This document shows, one piece after another, positions 10,140 to 19,902 of a stretch of 64,000 nucleotides of DNA. The DNA is from Sphingomonas sp. TDK1 (lineage in GTDB: Bacteria > Pseudomonadota > Alphaproteobacteria > Sphingomonadales > Sphingomonadaceae), in NCBI RefSeq assembly GCF_001650735.1, contig NZ_LXVY01000046.1, positions 62,001 to 126,000 of the forward strand. The letters run 5' to 3'. Position 1 is the first letter of the stretch. Every line of letters starts with the position of its first letter. A program made the position numbers and the translations under genes. The notes below the pieces were generated by a model. That model searched no databases. It was not told where the DNA came from and saw only the letters and a list, made by a program, of their open reading frames with translations.

Positions 10140-10406
10140 CCTGCTTCCTCCCCGCGTGCGGCCGTCCTCGCCGCATCGCATATTATGCATGGGCGCGATC
10201 GGCCCACCGCGTCAATCGCGCCGGGGGTACGTAAAAGCCACAGAAGGCCCGAAACGGGTCTGAATACGTATGTGAGCGACTGGCCTCCATACCCCCTTTT
10301 GCAAGATTGAATGCGGCACTGCGCAGAACCGGCGCATCCCGCATGGGGCGGGCATTCATCCGGCCACCCAAGAGCCGGGGGTAGAGACAGATTGGGGAGA
10401 GACACC
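10140..10406. promoter_or_regulatory. divergent promoter region of the maltodextrin locus with two TACGTA motifs
   Basis: This 267-nt gap separates the divergent LacI gene and receptor operon and should hold both promoters. TACGTA occurs twice, at 10228-10233 and 10265-10270, with starts 37 nt apart. The second lies in the 8-nt palindrome ATACGTAT (10264-10271). A CpG-centred palindrome is typical of LacI-family operators, so these are candidate MalI sites, but this is inference from position and symmetry only. Confidence 0.35.
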
Positions 10407-13223
10407 TTGCTCAGCACGTTCCGCGGCCGTCGTGCCGCCCGCATCGCCCTCGGCACCAGCGCCGCCGCGATCGCTTTCAGCTTCACCACCGCCGCCTTTG
10501 CGCAGGACAGCGGCACGCCTGCGGCCGACGCTCAGGATAACGGACCCGGCGAGACCATCGTCGTCACCGGCTTCCGCGCCGCCCTCGCCACCTCCGCCAA
10601 CATCAAGCGCAACAACACGATGATCGTGGACTCGGTCTCGTCCGAAGACATCGGCAAGCTGCCCGACGTCTCGATCGCGGACTCGCTGGCACGCATCCCG
10701 GGTGTCACCGCCCAGCGCCTCGAAGGTCGCGACCAGCGCCTGTCGATCCGCGGCCTCGGCCCCGACTTCTCCACCACGCTGCTCAACGGCCGCGAGCAGG
10801 TGACCGTGGGTGACAACCGCGGTGTCGAGTTCGACCAGTATCCCTCGGAGTTCTTCAAGAACGTCAACGTCTACAAGTCGGCGGACGCGTCGCTGATCGC
10901 TGCCGGCATTGCCGGCACCGTCGACCTGCGGATGCTGCGCCCGCTCGCCCAGTCGCAGCGCACCTTCGTCGTCGCCGCGCGCGGCCAGATGAACGAGCAG
11001 AAGAAGCTCAACCCGGACGGGACCCGCTACGGCTATCGCGCCTCGGCGACCTATGTCGACAAGTTCGCGAACGACACGCTGGGCATCGCGATCGGGCTCT
11101 CCGCGCAGAACACGCCGACCCAGATCGAGCGCTACGCCGCCTGGGGCTTCCCGACCGAGTCCAACGCCGGCAACAACCTCTTCCTCGGCGGCGCCAAGCC
11201 CTATGTGCAGTCGAACCTGCTCAAGCGCTATGGCGGCGTCGCGACGGTGGAATGGCAGCCGAGCGAGAATTTCCACTCGACCTTCGACGGCCTCTATTCG
11301 CACTTCGAGGAAACCCAGCGCCTGCGCGGCATCGAGTTCCCGATCGCGCCGGCCTATGGCTCGAACGCGACGATCCAGCCGGGCTATACCGTCCAGAACG
11401 GCCTGGTCACCAGCGCGACGATCTCCAACGTCGTCGCGGTGCAGCGCAACGACTATAACCGGCGCAAGGCCGAGAACATCTCGCTGGGCTGGAACAACGA
11501 CTTCAAGCTGAGCGACAGCATCCACTTCGTCGTCGACGCCAGCTGGAGCCACGCCACCCGTACCGACTTCCTGCTCGAGACCTATTCGGGCACCGGCTAT
11601 AACCAGACTGGTGCCAAGGACACGATCAAGATCAACCAGAATGCGAACGGCACCTACAGCATCGTGCCGACGCTGGACTATACCAACACCAACGTCATCC
11701 GGCTGACCGATCCGCGCGGCTGGGGCTATAACGGCACCCAATCGGTGGTGCAGGCCGGCTTCCTCAACCGCCCGGACTTCGAAGACGACCTCAAGTCGCT
11801 GCGCGCCAGCTTCAACGGCGAGTTCAGCGGCAGCATCGTCAAGAGCTGGGAAATCGGCGGCAACTTCAGCCGTCGCGAGAAGCAGAGCCGCTACACCTCC
11901 TACTTCCTCTGCCCGCCGGGCGCGGGCACCGGCTGCACGATCGCCAGCGGCACCCCAACCAGCTTCGCGGTACCCTCGGATGCGGTGCTCGGCGAACAGG
12001 TGGCGCTCGCCTATCTCGGCGTGCCGAAGATGCTGACCTATGATCCGCTCAAGGTCTACGGCCTGCTGCGGCCGGTGTTCGACAACCGCCCCGGCTCGCT
12101 GGTGCGCGACAACACCGTCACCGAGAAAGTCTATACCGGCTATGCCAAGCTGACGATCGACGGCACCGTCGGCGGCAAGTCGCTCAAGGGCACGCTGGGC
12201 CTGCAGGTGGTGCATACCGACCAGGGCTCCTCGGGCGCGATTGCGGCGCTGCAGGGCGGCGTGGTCACCGTGGCGCCGGTCGCGGACAGCACCAAATACA
12301 CCAACTTCCTGCCGTCAGCGACGTTCAGCCTGGAACTGCTCCCCACCTTCTACGTGAAGATGGGTGCGGCGCAGACGATGGTGCGCCCGCGCCTCGACCA
12401 GGAGCGCATCACCCAGGCGGTGAATGTCGACCTGTCGAAGCTCGGCCTGGGCGGCCTGCCGCAGAACAGCCCGTTCAGCTCGGACGGCGGTAATTTCCGC
12501 CTGCGGCCCTACCAGTCGACCAACATTGATATCTCGCTGGAGAAATATCTGCGCGGCGGCGGCTATCTCTCGGTCGCCGGCTTTTACAAGCACCTGACCG
12601 ACTTCGTCGATCCGAACAACAGCACGCTGTATGACTTCTCGGCGCTGCTCAATGCCCTGCCCCCCGCGGCACAGGCGATCGTGCGGTCCCAGAATGCGCA
12701 GTTCGGCCTGGTGAAGACGCCGGACAATACCGGCCGCGGCGACATCCTCGGCGTGGAAGCCACCGCATCGGTGCCGTTCAGCATGTTCGCCAACGCACTG
12801 GACGGGTTCGGCATCTTCGCCAGCGGCTCCTATGTCGACAGCCGCGTCGTCTATGGCAGCAACCCGAACACGCCGGTCACCCTGCCCGGCCAGTCCAAGT
12901 GGATCGCCACCGGCACGGCCTATTACGAAAAGAACGGCTTCCAGGCGCGCGCCACCTATCGCTGGCGCGACAGCTTCCTGGCGGAACTGGCCGGCCTCTC
13001 GGCCAATCCGGAATTCCGCACCGGCAAGTCCGAAGGCGTGCTCGATGCACAGATCGGCTATGAGTTCCAGACCGGTCCGCTGAAGGGTCTCGCGATCCTG
13101 GCGCAGGCCAAGAACCTCACGGACGCGCCGTTCATCACCACCGAGGCGGGCGATACCCGTCTGGTGCGCGAATATCAGCGCTATGGCCGCGATTATTATC
13201 TCGGCATCACGTACAAGTTCTGA
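10407..13223 (+). CDS. malA: TonB-dependent receptor, maltodextrin-locus (MalA-like)
   Basis: A 938-residue outer-membrane active transporter of the Caulobacter/Xanthomonas type. The signal peptide ends at about FTTAAFAQD, then a TonB box (ETIVVTGF) and the plug domain with SSEDIGKLPDVSIADSLARI follow. The beta-barrel ends in the aromatic terminus LGITYKF. A TTG start at 10407 is chosen because GGGGAGA lies 7 nt upstream and the signal peptide starts there; the frame is open further upstream without a signal sequence. In Caulobacter the equivalent gene imports maltodextrins. It heads a four-gene operon. Confidence 0.88.
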   Translation: MLSTFRGRRAARIALGTSAAAIAFSFTTAAFAQDSGTPAADAQDNGPGETIVVTGFRAALATSANIKRNNTMIVDSVSSEDIGKLPDVSIADSLARIPGVTAQRLEGRDQRLSIRGLGPDFSTTLLNGREQVTVGDNRGVEFDQYPSEFFKNVNVYKSADASLIAAGIAGTVDLRMLRPLAQSQRTFVVAARGQMNEQKKLNPDGTRYGYRASATYVDKFANDTLGIAIGLSAQNTPTQIERYAAWGFPTESNAGNNLFLGGAKPYVQSNLLKRYGGVATVEWQPSENFHSTFDGLYSHFEETQRLRGIEFPIAPAYGSNATIQPGYTVQNGLVTSATISNVVAVQRNDYNRRKAENISLGWNNDFKLSDSIHFVVDASWSHATRTDFLLETYSGTGYNQTGAKDTIKINQNANGTYSIVPTLDYTNTNVIRLTDPRGWGYNGTQSVVQAGFLNRPDFEDDLKSLRASFNGEFSGSIVKSWEIGGNFSRREKQSRYTSYFLCPPGAGTGCTIASGTPTSFAVPSDAVLGEQVALAYLGVPKMLTYDPLKVYGLLRPVFDNRPGSLVRDNTVTEKVYTGYAKLTIDGTVGGKSLKGTLGLQVVHTDQGSSGAIAALQGGVVTVAPVADSTKYTNFLPSATFSLELLPTFYVKMGAAQTMVRPRLDQERITQAVNVDLSKLGLGGLPQNSPFSSDGGNFRLRPYQSTNIDISLEKYLRGGGYLSVAGFYKHLTDFVDPNNSTLYDFSALLNALPPAAQAIVRSQNAQFGLVKTPDNTGRGDILGVEATASVPFSMFANALDGFGIFASGSYVDSRVVYGSNPNTPVTLPGQSKWIATGTAYYEKNGFQARATYRWRDSFLAELAGLSANPEFRTGKSEGVLDAQIGYEFQTGPLKGLAILAQAKNLTDAPFITTEAGDTRLVREYQRYGRDYYLGITYKF

Positions 13224-13230
13224 CGGACGG

Positions 13231-13260
13231 CGGCCCGGTCTTCGCCAGGAGACCGGGCCG
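13231..13260 (+). promoter_or_regulatory. intercistronic hairpin after the maltodextrin receptor gene
   Basis: CGGCCCGGTCT (13231-13241) and AGACCGGGCCG (13250-13260) form a perfect 11-bp stem with an 8-nt loop, 8 nt past the receptor stop codon. No T-run follows, so it is more likely a partial terminator or an mRNA 3'-end stabiliser. Such an element could keep receptor message more abundant than the downstream enzyme messages. Confidence 0.6.
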
Positions 13261-13287
13261 CTCCATCGGCACCGAAGGGGGTAAGCC

Positions 13288-14799
13288 ATGGCAACCGCAG
13301 CACCATATCGCATTGTCGTCGCCGGCGGCGGCACGGCCGGATGGATGGCCGCGGCAGCGTTGGCCCGCTTCCTCGGCGCCGGTTTCACCGTCACGCTCGT
13401 CGAATCCGATGCGATCGGCACGGTGGGCGTCGGCGAGGCGACCATCCCGCAGATCCGGATGTTCAACGCCAGCCTCGGCATCGACGAGGACGCCTTCGTC
13501 GCCGCCACCCAGGCGAGCTACAAGCTGGCGATCGAGTTCGTCGGCTGGACCAAGGGCGGCCGTTACATGCACGCGTTCGGCGATGTCGGCCGCGACAACG
13601 GCCTGCTCGCCTTTCGCCACACCTGGCTGCGCGGGCTTGCGGAAGGCGTGGCCGAGCCGCTGGCCGCCTATGCGCTCAACAATGTCGCCGCGCGCGCCAA
13701 CCGCATGCAGCGCGGCCCCGCCCGCACCGCTCGCGTGCTGCCGGAAATGCCCTATGCCTTCCATTTCGACGCCGGCCTCTATGCCCGTTTCCTGCGCGAC
13801 CATGCCGAAGCCGCCGGCGTGGTGCGGCACGAAGGGCGGATCGAAGCCGTTTCCCGCAATGGCGAGGATGGCAACGTGGCGGCACTGCATCTCGACGGCG
13901 ATCGCCGCATCGAAGGCGACCTGTTCCTCGACTGCACCGGCTTCCACGCGCGGCTGATCGGCGAGGCGATGGGCGTCGGCTATCAGGACTGGTCGCACTG
14001 GCTGCCCTGCGATCGCGCGCTCGCGGTACCCAGCGCCCGCGCCCGAGACTTCACCCCCTATACCCGTGCCACCGCGCATGATGCAGGCTGGCAATGGCGG
14101 ATCCCGCTCCAGCACCGCACCGGCAACGGCATCGTCTATTCGAGCCGGCACCTGTCCGACGACGAGGCCGCCGCTCGGCTGCTCTCCGGGCTGGACGAAC
14201 CCGCGCTTGCCGATCCCCGCCCGATCCGCTTCCATACCGGGCGGCGCGAGCTTGCCTGGGCGGGCAATGTCATCGCGCTCGGACTGGCCAGCGGTTTCCT
14301 AGAGCCGCTCGAATCGACCAGTATCCACATGATCCAGTCCGCCGTGGAACGCGTCCTTAAGCTGCTGCCAGGCGGCCGGGCCGTTACGCCGTTGCGCGAC
14401 AGCTATAATCGCCAGGCCGCGCACGAGAGCGAACGCATCCGCGACTTCCTGATCCTCCATTACTGGGCGAACGACCGCGACGAACGCTTCTGGCGCGAAC
14501 GACGCGAGACTCCCCTGCCCGACGGCCTCGCCGACAAAATCGCGCTTTGGCGCGAAGCCGGCGAGATCGTCCGCGAGGACAGCGATCTGTTCAGCGACGT
14601 CGCCTGGCTGCAAGTGCTTGTCGGCCAGGGCATCATCGCACGGAGATACCACCCCCTCGCCGATCAGCCGCCGGTCGCGCAGATCGCCGAATATCTCGAC
14701 CTTCTCGCAAAGCTCAATGCGCGCGAAGTCGCGCAGATGCTCCCCCATAGCGACTTCGTCCGCGCGCACGGCGCCGCGGGCGCGGAGATTGCCGCATGA
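13288..14799 (+). CDS. tryptophan-halogenase-family flavoprotein
   Basis: A 503-residue flavin-dependent protein of the Trp_halogenase family. It has the FAD motif VVAGGGTAGWM (residues about 10-20), GVGEATIP (about 48-55), a lysine in ASYKLAIEF (about residue 78) where halogenases carry the catalytic lysine, the WQWRIPLQ (WxWxIP) motif near residue 270, and a glutamate in GFLEPLESTSIHM. The ATG at 13288 has GGGGGT ahead. It overlaps the amylase gene by 4 nt. Members in TonB-receptor loci of Caulobacter and Sphingomonas are common, but their substrate is unknown; free tryptophan is not implied. Confidence 0.87.
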   Translation: MATAAPYRIVVAGGGTAGWMAAAALARFLGAGFTVTLVESDAIGTVGVGEATIPQIRMFNASLGIDEDAFVAATQASYKLAIEFVGWTKGGRYMHAFGDVGRDNGLLAFRHTWLRGLAEGVAEPLAAYALNNVAARANRMQRGPARTARVLPEMPYAFHFDAGLYARFLRDHAEAAGVVRHEGRIEAVSRNGEDGNVAALHLDGDRRIEGDLFLDCTGFHARLIGEAMGVGYQDWSHWLPCDRALAVPSARARDFTPYTRATAHDAGWQWRIPLQHRTGNGIVYSSRHLSDDEAAARLLSGLDEPALADPRPIRFHTGRRELAWAGNVIALGLASGFLEPLESTSIHMIQSAVERVLKLLPGGRAVTPLRDSYNRQAAHESERIRDFLILHYWANDRDERFWRERRETPLPDGLADKIALWREAGEIVREDSDLFSDVAWLQVLVGQGIIARRYHPLADQPPVAQIAEYLDLLAKLNAREVAQMLPHSDFVRAHGAAGAEIAA

Positions 14800-16589
14800 T
14801 CCGTTCGACCGCCTTCGCCCTGCTCGCCGCCGCGCTCGCCGCGACGCCTGCCATGGCGCAGACCTATCGCGACCGCCTGCCCGAGGACGAAATACTCTAC
14901 TTCCTTCTCCCCGATCGCTTCGACAATGGCGACACCGCCAATGATCGGGGCGGATTGACCGGCGACCGGCTGGTCACCGGTTTCGATCCGGCATCGAAGG
15001 GCTTCTACCATGGCGGCGACCTGAAGGGCGTGCTGAACCGGCTCGACTATATCCAGGCGCTGGGCGCCACTGCGATCTGGGTCGGGCCGATCTTCAAGAA
15101 CAAGCCGGTGCAGGGGCCGAAAGGGCAGGAATCCGCCGGCTATCACGGCTATTGGATCACCGATTTCACCCAGGTCGATCCCCATTTCGGCACCAATGCC
15201 GAGTTCAACGCGCTGGTCGACGCGGCGCACAAGCGCGGCATCAAGGTCTATATGGACATCGTGGTGAACCACACCGCGGACGTCATACAGTTCAAGGAGT
15301 GTGGCGACTGCAGCTATCGCAGCCGCGCCGACTATCCGTACCGCCGTAAAGGGGGCATCGCCGGAGCGGCGATCAATCCCGGCTTTGCTGGCGACGACGA
15401 CCACAGCGCCGCCAATTTCGCCAAGCTCACCCGGCCGGATTACGCCTACACGCCCGTCATCCCGGAAGCCGAGAAGTCGGTGAAGGTGCCCGCCTGGCTC
15501 AACGACCCCATCTACTATCACAATCGCGGCAACTCGACCTTTGCGGGCGAGAGCTCGACGATGGGCGATTTCGTCGGCCTCGACGATTTGATGACCGAGC
15601 ACCCGCGCGTCGTCGCCGGTATGATCGACATCTTCGGCGGCTGGATCGATCGCTTCGGTATCGACGGCTTCCGCATCGACACCGCACGCCATGTGAATCC
15701 GGCATTCTGGCAGGCCTTTGTCCCCGCGATGCTGGCGCGCGCCGAGGCCAGGGGCATTCCGAACTTCCACATCTTCGGCGAGGTGGCCGATCCCGAAGTC
15801 GCCGCACTGGCCGAGCACACCCGCGTCGACAAATTCCCCGCGGTGCTCGACTTCGCCTTCAATCAGGCGGTGATCGACGTCGCCGCCGGCAAGGGCACCG
15901 ATCGGCTCGCCAAGGTGTTCGCGGCGGACGTGCTGTACGAAGGCGGCGAGAAGACCGCGCACCGCCTGCCTACCTTCGTCAGCAACCATGACGCCGGTCG
16001 CGCCGCGACCTTCATCCAGCAGGCCAATCCGAAGATCGGCCAGGCGGAACTGCTCCAGCGCGTCCAGCTCGCCCAGGCGATGCTCCTGCTACTGCGCGGC
16101 GTGCCGACGATCTATTCGGGCGACGAGCAGGGCTTCGTCAGCGACGGCAACGACCAGGATTCCCGCGAGGATATGTTCGGGAGCAAGGTGGCGAGCTACA
16201 ACGACAACAAGCTGCTCGGCACCGACGCGACCACCGCAACGCCCAGCTTCAACCCCGGCCACCCGCTGTTCCGCGAGATCGCCACGCTGGCCCGACTGCG
16301 CACCAGCCATGCGGCGCTCACCCGCGGCCGTCAGGTCACCCGCTTCGCCAGCGACAAGCCCGGCCTGTTCGCCGTCTCGCGCTTCGATCCGAAGACCGGC
16401 GCCGAGACCGTGATCGCCTTCAATACCAGTGCCGAGGCCTGGACGGGCAATGTCCAGGTTGAAACCGGCTCCACCAGCTTCCGCACCCTGGCGGGCGCCT
16501 GCCCCGCCCACGCCGCCGCCCCCGGCAGCCTCCTCCTTTCCCTTCCCGCGTTCGGCTATGCCGTCTGCGCGGCCGGAGCCTCCAAGTGA
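14796..16589 (+). CDS. exported GH13 alpha-amylase/cyclomaltodextrinase-like enzyme
   Basis: A 597-residue glycoside hydrolase with a clear signal peptide (ending ATPAMAQ at about residue 22), so periplasmic or secreted. The GH13 catalytic triad is visible: nucleophile Asp in DGFRIDTARH (about residue 293), acid/base Glu in HIFGEVAD (about 328) and transition-state Asp in VSNHDAGR (about 398). Conserved region I is DIVVNHTAD. The start overlaps the halogenase stop (ATGA). It should cut maltodextrins after or during outer-membrane passage. The exact bond preference cannot be read from sequence. Confidence 0.88.
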   Translation: MIRSTAFALLAAALAATPAMAQTYRDRLPEDEILYFLLPDRFDNGDTANDRGGLTGDRLVTGFDPASKGFYHGGDLKGVLNRLDYIQALGATAIWVGPIFKNKPVQGPKGQESAGYHGYWITDFTQVDPHFGTNAEFNALVDAAHKRGIKVYMDIVVNHTADVIQFKECGDCSYRSRADYPYRRKGGIAGAAINPGFAGDDDHSAANFAKLTRPDYAYTPVIPEAEKSVKVPAWLNDPIYYHNRGNSTFAGESSTMGDFVGLDDLMTEHPRVVAGMIDIFGGWIDRFGIDGFRIDTARHVNPAFWQAFVPAMLARAEARGIPNFHIFGEVADPEVAALAEHTRVDKFPAVLDFAFNQAVIDVAAGKGTDRLAKVFAADVLYEGGEKTAHRLPTFVSNHDAGRAATFIQQANPKIGQAELLQRVQLAQAMLLLLRGVPTIYSGDEQGFVSDGNDQDSREDMFGSKVASYNDNKLLGTDATTATPSFNPGHPLFREIATLARLRTSHAALTRGRQVTRFASDKPGLFAVSRFDPKTGAETVIAFNTSAEAWTGNVQVETGSTSFRTLAGACPAHAAAPGSLLLSLPAFGYAVCAAGASK

Positions 16590-18202
16590 ACCTGATGACG
16601 ATGCGCGAGCTTTCGACCGAAACCCGGCCCTGGTGGCGCGGCGCGGTGATCTACCAGATCTATCCGCGCAGCTTCGCGGACTCGAACGGCGACGGCGTGG
16701 GCGACCTGCCCGGCATTGCCGCACGGCTCGATCATGTCGCGGCGCTCGGCGTGGATGCGGTGTGGATCTCGCCCTTCTTCACGTCACCGATGCGGGACTT
16801 CGGCTATGACATCGCCGATTTCTGCGGCGTCGATCCGGTGTTCGGCACGCTGGCGGATTTCGACGCGCTGGTGGCCCGCGCCCATGCGCTGGGCCTCAAG
16901 GTGCTGATCGACCAAGTCTATTCGCACAGCTCGGACCAGCACCCCTGGTTCCAGGAGAGCCGTACCAGCCGCACCAACCCGAAGGCCGACTGGTATGTCT
17001 GGGCCGATGCCAAGCCCGACGGCAGCCCGCCCAACAACTGGCAGTCGGTGTTCGGCGGCCCGGCCTGGACCTGGGACGCGCGGCGCGGCCAATATTATCT
17101 CCACAATTTCCTGCGCGAGCAGCCCGACCTGAACTTCCACAATCCGGAGGTGCAGGCCGCCACCCTCGCCACCGCCAAGTTCTGGCTGGATCGCGGCGTC
17201 GACGGCTTCCGGCTCGATGCGATCAACTTCACGATGCACGATCCGCAGCTGCGCGATAATCCGCCGGCGCCGGACACGGGCACCCCACGCACCCGCCCCT
17301 TCGATTTCCAGCAACATGTCCACAACCAGAGCCATGCCGACATCCCGCTGCTGCTCGAGAAGCTGCGCGCGCTGGCCGATCTTTATCCCGGCCGCTTCAC
17401 CGTCGCCGAAGTCGGCGGGCCTTCGCCGGAAGCCGAGATGCACCTGTTCACTGCCGGGAGCACGCGGCTGAACAGCGCCTATGGCTTCAACTTCCTCTAC
17501 GCCGATCGCCTGACGCCCGCCCTGGTGCGCGACGCCGTCGCCGAATGGCCCGAGGCGCCGGGCGTGGGCTGGCCGAGCTGGGCGTTCGAAAACCACGATG
17601 CCCCCCGCGCGCTCTCACGCTGGGTCGCCCCCGAGCATCGCGCCGCCTTCGCCGCGCTCAAGATGCTGCTGCTGCTCTCCTTACGCGGCAATGCGATCCT
17701 GTACTATGGCGAGGAGCTGGGCCTCACCCAGGTCGAGATCGGCTTCGAGGACCTGCAGGACCCCGAGGCGATCGCCAACTGGCCGCTCACGCTCAGCCGC
17801 GACGGCGCCCGCACGCCGATGCCGTGGGTCGCCGATGCACCGAACGCCGGCTTCTCGGGCGCGCGTCCCTGGCTGCCGCTCGGCCCCGATCATCTGGGCC
17901 GCGCGGTGGACGTGCAGGAGGCCGACCCCGCCTCGCTGCTCCACCTCACCCGCCGGCTGATCGAGCTGCGCAAGCAGCACCCGGCGCTGGTCGAAGGCGC
18001 GATGGCGGTGCTCCATGCCGATGAGGCGCTGCTGGTCTTTGCCCGCACCGCCGGCGACGCGCGCCTCGTCTGCGCCTTCAACCTCTCGGCAGCGCCCGTC
18101 GACCTGCCGCCCGCCCTGGTGGAAGGGCTGGCAGTGGTGGAGGCGCTGAACGGCGCCACCCTCCACCGCCTGCCGGCCTATGCGGGGCTCATCGCCGGCT
18201 GA
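16586..18202 (+). CDS. GH13 alpha-glucosidase (cytoplasmic)
   Basis: A 538-residue enzyme without a signal peptide, opening with WWRGAVIYQIYPRSFADSNGDG, the hallmark of oligo-1,6-glucosidase/alpha-glucosidase GH13 proteins. Catalytic residues are Asp in FRLDAINF (about residue 210), Glu in TVAEVGG (about 275) and Asp in ENHDAPR (about 338). A GTG start overlaps the amylase stop (GTGA at 16586-16589); ATG codons at 16595 and 16601 are alternatives. It would hydrolyse imported maltose or short maltooligosaccharides to glucose. Its last 25 nt overlap the convergent antiporter gene. Confidence 0.88.
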   Translation: MNLMTMRELSTETRPWWRGAVIYQIYPRSFADSNGDGVGDLPGIAARLDHVAALGVDAVWISPFFTSPMRDFGYDIADFCGVDPVFGTLADFDALVARAHALGLKVLIDQVYSHSSDQHPWFQESRTSRTNPKADWYVWADAKPDGSPPNNWQSVFGGPAWTWDARRGQYYLHNFLREQPDLNFHNPEVQAATLATAKFWLDRGVDGFRLDAINFTMHDPQLRDNPPAPDTGTPRTRPFDFQQHVHNQSHADIPLLLEKLRALADLYPGRFTVAEVGGPSPEAEMHLFTAGSTRLNSAYGFNFLYADRLTPALVRDAVAEWPEAPGVGWPSWAFENHDAPRALSRWVAPEHRAAFAALKMLLLLSLRGNAILYYGEELGLTQVEIGFEDLQDPEAIANWPLTLSRDGARTPMPWVADAPNAGFSGARPWLPLGPDHLGRAVDVQEADPASLLHLTRRLIELRKQHPALVEGAMAVLHADEALLVFARTAGDARLVCAFNLSAAPVDLPPALVEGLAVVEALNGATLHRLPAYAGLIAG

Positions 18203-19833
18203 TCCGATCCCGCCGGCATCCCGCGGGCAAGTTCGATCATCCGGTTGGCGGTCTCGCGCTCGCCCATCACCACCTCGTCGGCGCCCAGGCCTTCGAGATG
18301 CGCGACCTCGTCGGCCGAATGGGCCCGCACCACCACCGGCACGCCGGGCGCAAGCTCGCGGGCATGCTGGAGGATCGCCCCGCCCTCGAACCCGGCGGGG
18401 ATGGCGATCAGCAGCTTGCTCGCCTGGCCGATCTGCGCCGCGACCAGCGTCCGCACGTCGACGGCATTGCCCGCCACCACGGTGATGCCCGCCTTGCGCG
18501 CCTGCTCGGCCATATCGTTCTGGTCCTCGATCAGCGCGAAGGCCTTGCCGTGCTGCTGGAGATCCTCGGCGATCATCTTGCCCACCCGGCCATAGCCGAT
18601 CAGGATCACATGGCCCTTGGGCAAATCCACCGGAGCGACCGCCTCGCGATCGGCTTCCGCCGCTTCGTAGCGTTTGGCGACCCAGGCGAACAGGAACGGG
18701 TTGAGGAAGATCGACAACATCGCCGCCGCCAGCACCACGTCGCGCGCCGCCGCTGGCATCAGCCCGAGATCGGTGCCGAGGCCCGCCAGGATGAACGAGA
18801 ATTCGCCGATCTGCGCAAGGCTCACCGCGACGGTGAGCCCGGTATGGTTCGAATAGCCGAACAGCCGGACGATGCCGTACGCCGCCAGCGACTTGCCGAC
18901 GAGGATGATCCCCACCGCCGCCAGCAGCACCAGCGGCTGCTCGACCAGCACCGACGGATTGAACAGCATCCCCACCGAGACGAAGAACAGCACCGCAAAG
19001 GCGTCGCGCAACGGCAGCGTCTCCTCGGTCGCGCGCCGGCTGAGCGAGGTCTCGCCGAGGATCATGCCGGCGAAGAAGGCGCCCAGCGCGAACGACACGT
19101 CGAACGCCAGCGCCGCGCCGAACGCCACGCCGAGAGCAATGGCCAGCACCGCCAGCCGGAACAGCTCCTGCGAGCCGGTGCCCACCACCCATTGCAGCGT
19201 CCACGGGATCACCCGACGGCCGACCACCAGCATCAGCGCGACGAAACCTGCGACCTTGAAGAAGGTGGAGAGCAGCGGCTGGAGCAGCGACCCGCCGCCC
19301 TCCCCGCTCATCACTTCGCCCAGCACCGGCAGCAGCACCAGCGCCACCACCATCGCCAGATCCTCGACGATCAGCCAGCCGACCGCGATCCGCCCGCGCT
19401 CGGTCTGGACGATGTCGTGCCCCTGCAGCGCGCGGAGCAGCACCACCGTGCTCGCCACCGACAGCGCAAGGCCGAAGACGATGCCTGCCTGCAATCCCCA
19501 CCCGGCGACATAGGCGAGGCCGATGCCCATCGCGGTCGCGGCAGCGATCTGCACCACCGCACCCGGTACCGCGATCCGGCGCACCGACATCAGGTCGCGG
19601 AGCGAAAAGTGCAGGCCGACGCCGAACATCAGCAGGATCACGCCGATCTCGGCGAGTTCGTTGGCAAGGCCGGAATTGGCGACGAAGCCGGGAGTGAACG
19701 GCCCCACCGCGACACCGGCGAGCAGATAGCCGGCGATCGGCGAGACTTTGATCCGGTGCGCGATCGCCCCGAAGATGAAGGCGACGACGAGTCCGGCGAC
19801 GATGGTGGCGATCAGGGGCGCATGATGCGGCAT
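18178..19833 (-). CDS. KefB-type monovalent cation:proton antiporter with RCK domain
   Basis: A 551-residue inner-membrane protein. Residues 1 to about 385 form a CPA2 exchanger domain (KVSPIAGYLLAGVAVGP, GVILLMFGVGLHFSL). Residues about 405-520 form a TrkA-N/RCK nucleotide-binding domain beginning VILIGYGRVGKMIAEDL. AAGGAGGA upstream supports the ATG at 19833. The 3' end overlaps the convergent glucosidase gene by 25 nt; both are well supported. It probably exchanges K+ for H+. The glutathione-adduct gating known for E. coli KefB/C cannot be assumed. Confidence 0.88.
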   Translation of the reverse strand: MPHHAPLIATIVAGLVVAFIFGAIAHRIKVSPIAGYLLAGVAVGPFTPGFVANSGLANELAEIGVILLMFGVGLHFSLRDLMSVRRIAVPGAVVQIAAATAMGIGLAYVAGWGLQAGIVFGLALSVASTVVLLRALQGHDIVQTERGRIAVGWLIVEDLAMVVALVLLPVLGEVMSGEGGGSLLQPLLSTFFKVAGFVALMLVVGRRVIPWTLQWVVGTGSQELFRLAVLAIALGVAFGAALAFDVSFALGAFFAGMILGETSLSRRATEETLPLRDAFAVLFFVSVGMLFNPSVLVEQPLVLLAAVGIILVGKSLAAYGIVRLFGYSNHTGLTVAVSLAQIGEFSFILAGLGTDLGLMPAAARDVVLAAAMLSIFLNPFLFAWVAKRYEAAEADREAVAPVDLPKGHVILIGYGRVGKMIAEDLQQHGKAFALIEDQNDMAEQARKAGITVVAGNAVDVRTLVAAQIGQASKLLIAIPAGFEGGAILQHARELAPGVPVVVRAHSADEVAHLEGLGADEVVMGERETANRMIELARGMPAGSDQPAMSPA

Positions 19834-19860
19834 CGATCCTCCTTGATATGAAAAACTGGT

Positions 19861-19896
19861 TCGACACCGGTCGCGCCTGAAGGCGACCGGTGTCGA
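19861..19896 (-). terminator. intrinsic terminator of the 37-residue peptide gene
   Basis: A perfect 14-bp stem (19861-19874 with 19883-19896) with an 8-nt loop. On the minus strand it starts 7 nt past the stop of the small-peptide gene and is followed by AACCAG and then five T residues. It separates that gene from the antiporter gene, whose start is at 19833. Confidence 0.8.
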
Positions 19897-19902
19897 TGCA
19901 GG

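Noticed and set aside
10356..12215. Long antisense frame opposite the first receptor gene
   Set aside because: No start signal or family resemblance; explained by codon bias of the sense gene.
18178..18202. Overlap of convergent glucosidase and antiporter genes as an annotation error
   Set aside because: Both C-termini are read in good frames and neither shows a break, so a 25-nt convergent overlap is accepted.
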